Positions 58,215 to 64,000 of a stretch of 64,000 nucleotides of DNA are shown here, one piece after another. Both the position numbers and the translations under genes were made by a program. The stretch lies in the NCBI RefSeq assembly GCF_037943105.1, contig NZ_CP149803.1, positions 1,922,001-1,986,000 on the forward strand, given 5' to 3'. This DNA is from Pseudomonas sp. TMP9 (GTDB lineage: Bacteria > Pseudomonadota > Gammaproteobacteria > Pseudomonadales > Pseudomonadaceae). The notes beneath the pieces are model-generated. The model was not told the origin of the DNA, made no database searches, and saw only the letters and a program-made list of their open reading frames with translations. Within the stretch, counting starts at the first letter, position 1; every line of letters begins with the position of its first letter.

Positions 58215-59237
58215 ATGCCAGCCAGCACCTTCCACCTGCCAAAACGCAGCATCACCAGCGCCCAACTGTTGACCCAACTGGGCCTCGACCATGGCCTGAG
58301 TGTCGAGCGCTGCCTGCACAATACCGGCTTAAGCCCGTTGCAGCTGGCGGAGTTGCACAGTGAAATCGAAGGTGCGCAGGAACTGCAGCTGATCAACAAC
58401 CTGATCAGCGCCCTGCCCGAGCAACAGGATCTGGGCCTACAAGCCGGCAGACGCTACAAACTGACCACTTACGGGATTTGGGGCTATGCCCTGCTCAGCA
58501 GCCAGACCTTTCGCCAAGCCGCTGAACTGGGCTTGCGCTACCTAGACCTCACATTTGCCTTCAACCGGATCACCCTGAGTGAAGACACCCACCACGCTCA
58601 CCTTGAGTTGGATGGCAGCCATTTACCCGATGCGGTACGCGATTTTCTGTTGCTGCGTGATGCGGTGGCGGTGATGGTGATACAGCGCGAACTCACCGGC
58701 GCCAAAGTGCCTTTAACCCGCGTGCAACTGAACCTGCCAGCGCCGGCTGACCCGGCGCGCTTTATCGAGCAATTCGGCCTGTTACCCGAGTTCGCCTGCC
58801 CGCAGAACCGTATCAGCTTCCCCAGCCACTTACTGGATCTGCCTTTACCGCGCGCCAACCTGCACAGCGCTCAGCTCTGCGAACTGCAATGCCAAGCCTT
58901 GCTGGCCAAACGCCAAGTGCGCAACGGACTGGCCGGGCAGATCCGTGATCGCTTATTGAGTAATCCCGGCCGGCTGGCGGACATGGAGCTAATCGCAGGT
59001 GAATTGAATATCAGCAGCCGCACTCTTCGTCGCCGTTTGGGCGAGCAAGGCAGCAGCTTTCGCCAATTACAGGAAGAAGTACGCCAGGCCCTGGCCGAAG
59101 AACTGCTGGCAATTGAAAGCCTGAGCCAAGAGGACATCGCCGAGCGCTTGGGCTACAGCGAAGTGTCAAACTTTCTGCATGCCTTCAAGCGCTGGAAGGG
59201 CCTCACGCCAGGGCAATACCGTCAGGGAATTTGCTAA
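58215..59237 (+). CDS. AraC-family regulator of the monooxygenase operon
   Basis: A 340-residue AraC protein with a PF12625-like sensor (residues about 20-210) and a C-terminal double HTH (LIAGELNISSRTLRRRLGEQ and QEDIAERLGYSEVSNFLHAF). Its architecture matches the AraC protein at 24694. It is divergent from the Baeyer-Villiger operon, so it is the likely activator. Confidence 0.9.
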   Translation: MPASTFHLPKRSITSAQLLTQLGLDHGLSVERCLHNTGLSPLQLAELHSEIEGAQELQLINNLISALPEQQDLGLQAGRRYKLTTYGIWGYALLSSQTFRQAAELGLRYLDLTFAFNRITLSEDTHHAHLELDGSHLPDAVRDFLLLRDAVAVMVIQRELTGAKVPLTRVQLNLPAPADPARFIEQFGLLPEFACPQNRISFPSHLLDLPLPRANLHSAQLCELQCQALLAKRQVRNGLAGQIRDRLLSNPGRLADMELIAGELNISSRTLRRRLGEQGSSFRQLQEEVRQALAEELLAIESLSQEDIAERLGYSEVSNFLHAFKRWKGLTPGQYRQGIC

Positions 59238-59362
59238 GGATTGGGCATGCCTGATCGGGGCGACCAATAGTCTGTTCAGCCCGTTAGGCGTCAGTGAGGC
59301 TCTGACAACAGCTCAGGCTGCGCGTATTGTCTGGCAGGGTCATCTACTTCGAGGGTAAGCCG

Positions 59363-59860
59363 ATGTTCTATCGTCACTACGACAGCCCCATCGGCCGCTT
59401 GCTCCTAAGCGGCGATGCCGGTGGTTTGCAGCAAGTGCTCATGGATATCGACGGCAAGCCTTGGAAAATCGGCGAGCAGTGGCGCGCTGCAGCACATGAG
59501 CTGGATGAAGTATGCAAGCAATTGGATGAATACTTCGCCGGGCGCCGCCAGCGCTTTGATCTGCCTTTAGCGCCGCAGGGCACGGTGTTTCAACAGGCGG
59601 TATGGCAAGCGCTGCGGTACATTCCGTTCGGGCAGACCAGCAGTTACAGCGCCCTCGCCGCCGAGATCGCGCGGCCCACAGCAGTCCGCGCGGTGGGCGC
59701 TGCCAATGGTGCTAACCCGATTGCCGTCATCATTCCCTGCCACCGGGTCATCGGCCGCGACGGCAGCCTCACGGGTTATGCCGGCGGTTTGCCGCGCAAA
59801 GCACTGTTGCTCAAGCTGGAAGGTGCGCAGCTACCGGAACAACGGCTGCTGAGTATTTAA
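59363..59860 (+). CDS. ogt: Methylated-DNA-protein-cysteine methyltransferase (Ogt)
   Basis: A 165-residue suicide repair protein that takes the methyl group from O6-methylguanine. The acceptor Cys126 is in the signature IPCHRVIGRDGSLTGYAGG. An AxxxAxxxNPI segment (AVGAANGANPI) is also present. The ATG at 59363 gives the normal length; the frame extends to 59327. It converges on the phosphatase gene. Confidence 0.93.
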   Translation: MFYRHYDSPIGRLLLSGDAGGLQQVLMDIDGKPWKIGEQWRAAAHELDEVCKQLDEYFAGRRQRFDLPLAPQGTVFQQAVWQALRYIPFGQTSSYSALAAEIARPTAVRAVGAANGANPIAVIIPCHRVIGRDGSLTGYAGGLPRKALLLKLEGAQLPEQRLLSI

Positions 59861-59871
59861 CACGCGACAAT

Positions 59872-60429
59872 TCAGGGCCGAATACGCGCCAGCACACGCA
59901 CCGGAGCCTGCAGCGGCAAGGCCAGAATCAGCCCCTCGCCAGACGCCGGATAGATGCCGGTCAAGGCCGTGATATTGACTTGATGGGAGACCAGCACCAT
60001 CGGCGCGCCACGGGCTTGCGCATTGACCTGCTCGATCAGTGCAGCCGTCTGCTCTCGGGCAGTGGCGGGGGTTTGAAAGAACGAATCCAGAGCGGGCAAC
60101 ACTTCGACTGCAGCAACACCCATTTCCCGAGCCGTATCCTCAGCGCGGCACCAGCGACTGCTGAGCAGACGCGGTTTAATCCACTGACGTTGCAGCAATT
60201 GCCCCCAGCGCTGCGCCTGCTCGCGGCCGGCCTGATTGAGGTTGCGTTGAGTACGGCAGTCACCTAACTGAAAATTCGCCGGATCACCGTTGCCGGGCGC
60301 GGTGGCGTGGCGCATCAGCAAAACGGCGCGGCCTTCACGCAGCGCCGTCCAGGCTTGCTGATCCTCGGCCTGAGTGGCACCGCTCAGCAGGCATAACGCC
60401 AACAGATACGCACCCGACCGCCACAGCAT
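59872..60429 (-). CDS. Exported histidine phosphatase-family protein
   Basis: A 185-residue histidine phosphatase. The N-terminus is a signal peptide (SGAYLLALCLLSGATQA), so it is periplasmic. The catalytic RHG-type motif is LLMRHATAPG, and the second His is in VLVSHQVNITALTG. Its ATG overlaps the stop of the upstream PLDc_N gene (TAATG), so the two are coupled. Substrate unknown. Confidence 0.85.
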   Translation of the reverse strand: MLWRSGAYLLALCLLSGATQAEDQQAWTALREGRAVLLMRHATAPGNGDPANFQLGDCRTQRNLNQAGREQAQRWGQLLQRQWIKPRLLSSRWCRAEDTAREMGVAAVEVLPALDSFFQTPATAREQTAALIEQVNAQARGAPMVLVSHQVNITALTGIYPASGEGLILALPLQAPVRVLARIRP

Positions 60430-60620
60430 TAGAACTTGACCGTGCCGCGCGGGCCCATCAGCGCCCAAATGATCAGGCCGATCACCGGCAGTAAGACGAT
60501 CAGCAGTATCCACAAGACTTTGATGCCGGTTGTAGCGTTACTTTTGATGACGCTGAGGATCGCCCAGATGTCCAGTGCCAGAATCACCAGCCCCAGTAAA
60601 CCGTTAAACATTGAACCCAT
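60429..60620 (-). CDS. PLDc_N-domain two-helix membrane peptide
   Basis: A 63-residue membrane protein with two helices (LGLVILALDIWAILSVI and VLWILLIVLLPVIGLIIW) and a short tail GPRGTVKF. This is the isolated PLDc_N domain, which anchors cardiolipin synthases, here without any phospholipase D catalytic part. It is translationally coupled (TAATG) to the histidine phosphatase. Confidence 0.85.
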   Translation of the reverse strand: MGSMFNGLLGLVILALDIWAILSVIKSNATTGIKVLWILLIVLLPVIGLIIWALMGPRGTVKF

Positions 60621-60694
60621 ACGTTGTCGCTCCTATGCGATGGTTTCGCTTAGCTAGGATAGACGCAGGCCCAAAGAGTTCAGCGTGGGCCTAA

Positions 60695-61243
60695 TCAGCA
60701 ATCATCCAGCCCCGTAAAAGACGCCGCAAAATCATCTGCAACACTGGTAAATGCTGGCACCTGCGGCGCGTCAAACAAACGCAACACGGCAACGCGTGGG
60801 TGTGCGCCAGCATCGAACCAGTGCGCAATACCCGCAGGCAGCAGCAGCAAATCATTCTTCTCGCATAACAGGCTGTAGACATAATCACCGCTGTGCAGCG
60901 CCAGCAGGCCACGGCCGGCCAGGTAATAATGCACCTGAGCCGGCTGGCAGGCTTGTTCTTGACGCAGGTCACGGGCCAGTTCGCTGCCCTCGCCGCGCTC
61001 ATCGCACAGGCTGATAATCTCGACACTGGCATGGCCATACAACGCCTTCAACTGCTCAATCTGCACACCATTCGCGGTGATCAACTCAGCGCTGGCAGTA
61101 CCGGCGATAACGGGCTGTTGCACCGGCACTTGGCTGAATTGCACGTTGATCGCGGCTAAGGTGCTGGCAATGTCTTCGACATGGCTCAGCAACTTGTTTG
61201 GATGCTCAGGCGAAGACTGGTGGTAAACGGTCAGGCAGCTCAT
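60695..61243 (-). CDS. Acireductone dioxygenase (MtnD)-like cupin with degenerate metal site
   Basis: A 182-residue protein that follows MtnD closely over most of its length: SSPEHPNKLLSHVEDIASTL at residues 10-29, GRGLLALHSGDYVY, LCEKNDLLLLPAGIAHWFDAG. In MtnD, metal is held by the EHxHxxxE segment and a later His. Here that segment reads QEQACQPAQVHYY: the two His are Gln97 and Cys99 and the Glu is Gln103. Only His141 (AHWFD) remains. Codons read directly from the DNA confirm this. It therefore probably lacks normal dioxygenase activity. It follows aroC and MFS in an operon-like run, 20 bases after the MFS stop. Confidence 0.85.
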   Translation of the reverse strand: MSCLTVYHQSSPEHPNKLLSHVEDIASTLAAINVQFSQVPVQQPVIAGTASAELITANGVQIEQLKALYGHASVEIISLCDERGEGSELARDLRQEQACQPAQVHYYLAGRGLLALHSGDYVYSLLCEKNDLLLLPAGIAHWFDAGAHPRVAVLRLFDAPQVPAFTSVADDFAASFTGLDDC

Positions 61244-61263
61244 CGGCAGGGCTCTCGTAAGGT

Positions 61264-62439
61264 CTATTTAAATAAGGACTGTGGCCGCTCATCACCCATG
61301 TAACGAGCGGTGATCGCCGCCGCTAACAGCGCAATCAAGCTGGCGATGGCAAAGGTCCAGGCCGCGCCGAGGCTGTGCCAGCTGTAGCCAGAATACAGTG
61401 CACCCATGGCCCCACCTACGCCCGCTAACGCCGCATAAAGCGCTTGGCCCTGGCCCTGCTGCCGGTCAGCAAAACTGCGCTGCACAAAATGCATGGCTGC
61501 GGCGTGGAAGGCACCAAAGGTTGCAGCGTGCATCAACTGGGCGAACAACAGCACGGGCAAATGGTCGGCCAAGTTACCCAGCAACAACCAGCGCAGCGCG
61601 GTAATCAAAAAACTCGCCAGCAGCACCGTGCGCAGTGAATAGCGGGCCAGCAAGCGGGCCATCAGCATAAACAGCACAATTTCCGCCAACACGCCCAGCG
61701 CCCATAACTGGCCGATCATCCCGCGCGAATAGCCCAGCGCCTCAAGGTGCAAACTGAGGAAGGTGTAATACGGGCCATTGCTCAGTTGCATCAAGCCGAC
61801 GCTGAGGTAGAACGCCATAATCCCCGGCCGGCGCACTTGCTTTAAAAACCCGCCATGGTCCTCGGTATTAGGCCGCATGTGCGGCTGCGCATTGGGTACC
61901 CACCAACTGCTCAGCACGATGCCTGCCATGATCAGAATCAACGCCCAGGGGTAAGCGTCTAGGCTGAGAACCTCAAACAACTCACCCAGCCCCACCACTG
62001 CGACAATAAAACCGATGCTGCCCCATAGGCGGATTTGGCTATAGCGCTCAGCTTTGTCTTTGAGGTGGGCAAAGGTGATGACCTCAAACTGCGGCAGCAC
62101 CGCGTGCCAGAAAAACGCGTGCAAGGCCATGATCAACGCCAGCCAGGCGTAACTCTGGCTGATAAAGATGCCGGCAAAACACAGCAGCGTGCACAGCGCA
62201 CCAAAACGCACGATGGCCAGCCGCCTGCCGCTGTAATCACCCAACCAACCCCAGATATTTGGCGCGATACAGCGCATCAGCATGGGAATGGCGATCAACT
62301 CGCCAATGCGCGCCGCGGAAAAACCCAGGTGATCGAAATACAGCGCCAGAAACGGCGCCGTGGCGCCGAGCAGCGAGAAGTAGAAAAAGTAGAACCCGGA
62401 GAGACGCCAGTAAGGCAACCCCGGGGTCATGGCGTGCAT
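61264..62439 (-). CDS. MFS transporter (HcaT/PA1682-like)
   Basis: A 391-residue twelve-helix permease. It has YFFYFSLLGATAPFLALY at the N-terminus and motif A-like GWLGDYSGRRLAIV, resembling the 3-phenylpropionic-acid (HcaT) branch. Two ATGs are possible (62439 and 62430). The substrate is unknown. It is 49 bases after aroC and 20 bases before the MtnD-like gene, consistent with one operon. Confidence 0.88.
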   Translation of the reverse strand: MHAMTPGLPYWRLSGFYFFYFSLLGATAPFLALYFDHLGFSAARIGELIAIPMLMRCIAPNIWGWLGDYSGRRLAIVRFGALCTLLCFAGIFISQSYAWLALIMALHAFFWHAVLPQFEVITFAHLKDKAERYSQIRLWGSIGFIVAVVGLGELFEVLSLDAYPWALILIMAGIVLSSWWVPNAQPHMRPNTEDHGGFLKQVRRPGIMAFYLSVGLMQLSNGPYYTFLSLHLEALGYSRGMIGQLWALGVLAEIVLFMLMARLLARYSLRTVLLASFLITALRWLLLGNLADHLPVLLFAQLMHAATFGAFHAAAMHFVQRSFADRQQGQGQALYAALAGVGGAMGALYSGYSWHSLGAAWTFAIASLIALLAAAITARYMGDERPQSLFK

Positions 62440-62488
62440 AAACCTGGAGCCGAAACGTGAGGCCGTGCCAGTACACCCGCACGGCTGG

Positions 62489-63580
62489 TCACAGCTGCGG
62501 CAGTACCGGCGTGCTGACCTGCACATCAGCATTTTGCCCGCGGTGGCGCAGCAGGTGATCCATCAGCACGATGGCCATCATCGCTTCCGCAATAGGTGTC
62601 GCACGGATGCCCACGCACGGGTCGTGACGACCTTTGGTGATGATATCCACCGCGTTGCCATGCACATCAATGGAGCGGCCCGGCGTGGTGATGCTCGACG
62701 TTGGCTTAAGCGCCAAGTGAGCAACAATCGGCTGACCGCTGGAGAGGCCGCCGAGAATGCCGCCGGCGTTATTCGACAAAAAGCCCTCAGGCGTCATCTC
62801 ATCGCGGTGCTCGGTGCCGCGCTGCGCCACGCAGGCAAACCCTGCACCGATTTCCACACCCTTAACGGCGTTGATGCTCATCAACGCGTGGGCCAGGTCA
62901 GCGTCTAAACGGTCAAATACCGGCTCGCCCAACCCCGGCATGACACCTTCAGCGACCACCGTAATCTTCGCTCCAACCGAGTCCTGATCACGGCGCAGTT
63001 GGTCCATATAGGCTTCCAGCTCCGGCACTTTGTCGGGGTCGGGGCAGAAAAATGCATTGTCTTCGACGCTGTCCCAGCTTTTGAACGGGATTTCGATCGG
63101 GCCGAGCTGGCTCATGTAGCCACGAATGACGATGCCTTGGGTGGCCAAGTACTTCTTGGCGATGGCGCCGGCCGCCACACGCATAGCGGTTTCGCGCGCC
63201 GAGCTGCGACCACCGCCACGGTAATCACGGATACCGTATTTGTGGTGATAGGTGTAATCGGCGTGGGCCGGGCGGAAGGAATCCTTGATCGCCGAGTAGT
63301 CCTTGGACTTCTGGTCGGTGTTGCGAATCAGCAGACCAATTGAGCAACCGGTGGTTTTGCCTTCGAACACCCCAGCGAGGATTTCCACCTCATCGTCTTC
63401 CTGGCGCTGCGTGGTGTGACGACTGGTGCCCGGCTTACGCCGATCAAGGTCACGCTGCAGGTCTTCAAGGCTGATTTCCAACCCCGGCGGGCAGCCATCA
63501 ACAATAGCGACCAACGCCGGGCCATGGCTTTCGCCAGCGGTGGTGACAGTAAACAGCTTGCCGTAGGTATTGCCGGACAT
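62489..63580 (-). CDS. aroC: Chorismate synthase AroC
   Basis: A 363-residue FMN-dependent enzyme that makes chorismate from EPSP, the last shikimate step. The signature motifs are [20 protein letters not shown] (residues 15-34) and [19 protein letters not shown], and the third is [17 protein letters not shown]. The ATG at 63580 gives the same length as in P. aeruginosa. It leads the MFS and MtnD-like genes on the minus strand. Confidence 0.97.
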   Translation of the reverse strand: MSGNTYGKLFTVTTAGESHGPALVAIVDGCPPGLEISLEDLQRDLDRRKPGTSRHTTQRQEDDEVEILAGVFEGKTTGCSIGLLIRNTDQKSKDYSAIKDSFRPAHADYTYHHKYGIRDYRGGGRSSARETAMRVAAGAIAKKYLATQGIVIRGYMSQLGPIEIPFKSWDSVEDNAFFCPDPDKVPELEAYMDQLRRDQDSVGAKITVVAEGVMPGLGEPVFDRLDADLAHALMSINAVKGVEIGAGFACVAQRGTEHRDEMTPEGFLSNNAGGILGGLSSGQPIVAHLALKPTSSITTPGRSIDVHGNAVDIITKGRHDPCVGIRATPIAEAMMAIVLMDHLLRHRGQNADVQVSTPVLPQL

Positions 63581-63742
63581 GTGCAAAACGCTCCGCGAAA
63601 ATCAGCGCAGGGCCGCGCTAACCCGCGCCAAACCCCATTTAAGTAGTGGCGGCGAGTATACCCGTGGCGTTCGCACAGTTCATCCTCGAACCTTCAGCAC
63701 GTATAAACGTCCAACAGTCCCCCTCTTTGGCAGATGTTTTCC

Positions 63743-64000
63743 ATGTTGCGAGCGCTTCTAATGACTTTTTGCCTGCTCCCCACCCTGGCTCAAGCAGCGC
63801 CTCACTCACATAGCAGCGTGCAACAGTCGATGCGCCTGCAAACCGCCCAAGGCGTGCTGTACGGCACATTACTGAAACCCAATGTAACGACACCAATGCC
63901 TGTGGTTTTGCTGATTGCCGGCTCCGGCCCCACTGATCGCGACGGCAACAACCCCGAAGGCGGGCAAAACGATAGCCTCAAACGCTTAGCGCAAAGCCTG
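63743..64000 (+). CDS. Exported alpha/beta hydrolase (5' part only)
   Basis: The first 86 residues of a gene that runs off the right edge. The N-terminus is a signal peptide (ALLMTFCLLPTLAQAAP). It is followed by VVLLIAGSGPTDRDGNNP, the oxyanion/GSGPTDRDGN motif of a family of bacterial alpha/beta hydrolases found next to aroC in Pseudomonas (recalled). An in-frame ATG also lies at 63734. The catalytic Ser lies beyond the window. Confidence 0.8.
   Translation, partial: MLRALLMTFCLLPTLAQAAPHSHSSVQQSMRLQTAQGVLYGTLLKPNVTTPMPVVLLIAGSGPTDRDGNNPEGGQNDSLKRLAQSL

Noticed and set aside
63570..63761. Short plus-strand frame across the aroC/hydrolase gap
   Set aside because: It overlaps the aroC start region, has no ribosome-binding site, and is not continuous with the hydrolase frame.

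Overview
The window is chromosomal DNA from a gamma-proteobacterium, almost certainly a Pseudomonas sensu lato. The evidence is gene order and protein type. The cell-division/DNA block smc-zipA-ligA is present, as is tal-rssC-rssB-PilZ-mlaA. EF-P carries Arg32 next to its rhamnosyltransferase EarP, LigA is about 790 residues long, and aroC is followed by an MFS transporter and an acireductone-dioxygenase-like gene. GC content looks moderate to high, coding density is high, and no phage, CRISPR array or intact insertion sequence is visible. The synteny statements come from memory of P. aeruginosa PAO1 and were not searched.

Layout. 1-3.7 kb: end of a DUF2970 gene, an orphan sugar-type binding protein, pnuC and a NadR-like kinase (NAD salvage), DUF3429, queD. 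3.7-11.3 kb: ligA, zipA, smc and a GntR regulator, all on the minus strand. 11.5-17.9 kb: a glutathione peroxidase, an MFS transporter translationally coupled to a tiny membrane protein, an HNH protein, an O-methyltransferase, two NlpC/P60 lipoproteins, a Tag-like glycosylase and ttcA. 18-20 kb: a DnaJ-related protein, a Yip1-type protein and a SprT protease. 20.2-25.7 kb: an acyl-CoA catabolic set (CoA-transferase, acyl-CoA ligase, acyl-CoA dehydrogenase) facing a divergent AraC regulator. 25.7-30.1 kb: a dicarboxylate/glutamate symporter, proQ, dusA, tal. 30.1-33.1 kb: the RssC/RssB phosphorelay, a PilZ protein and mlaA.

33.5-39.8 kb: DUF4404, queF, pyrF, efp and earP, then a LexA-controlled umuDC pair lying directly against tRNA-Ser(GGA). 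40-44.7 kb: enoyl-CoA hydratase-like, acyltransferase, CorA transporter, glutamine amidotransferase and two small unknown proteins. 44.7-48.1 kb: a beta-oxidation pair (FadB-type plus thiolase). 48.5-50 kb: a possible small membrane protein, then a rhodanese coupled to a cytochrome c. 50-54.7 kb: a coupled triad (transglutaminase, alpha-E, circularly permuted ATP-grasp) with a nearby glutamine amidotransferase and an RraB-like protein. 54.9-59.2 kb: SDR, alpha/beta hydrolase and Baeyer-Villiger-type monooxygenase with a divergent AraC regulator. 59.3-64 kb: ogt, a histidine phosphatase coupled to a PLDc_N peptide, a degenerate acireductone dioxygenase, an MFS transporter, aroC, and the start of an exported alpha/beta hydrolase.

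Most of the window is ordinary core genome. The points most worth a second look are: the acireductone-dioxygenase-like protein that has lost three of its four metal ligands while keeping the fold and what appears to be the methionine-salvage position; the ATP-grasp/alpha-E/transglutaminase triad, which predicts an uncharacterised peptide-ligating system; the umuDC cassette beside a tRNA gene; and several coupled or free-standing small proteins.
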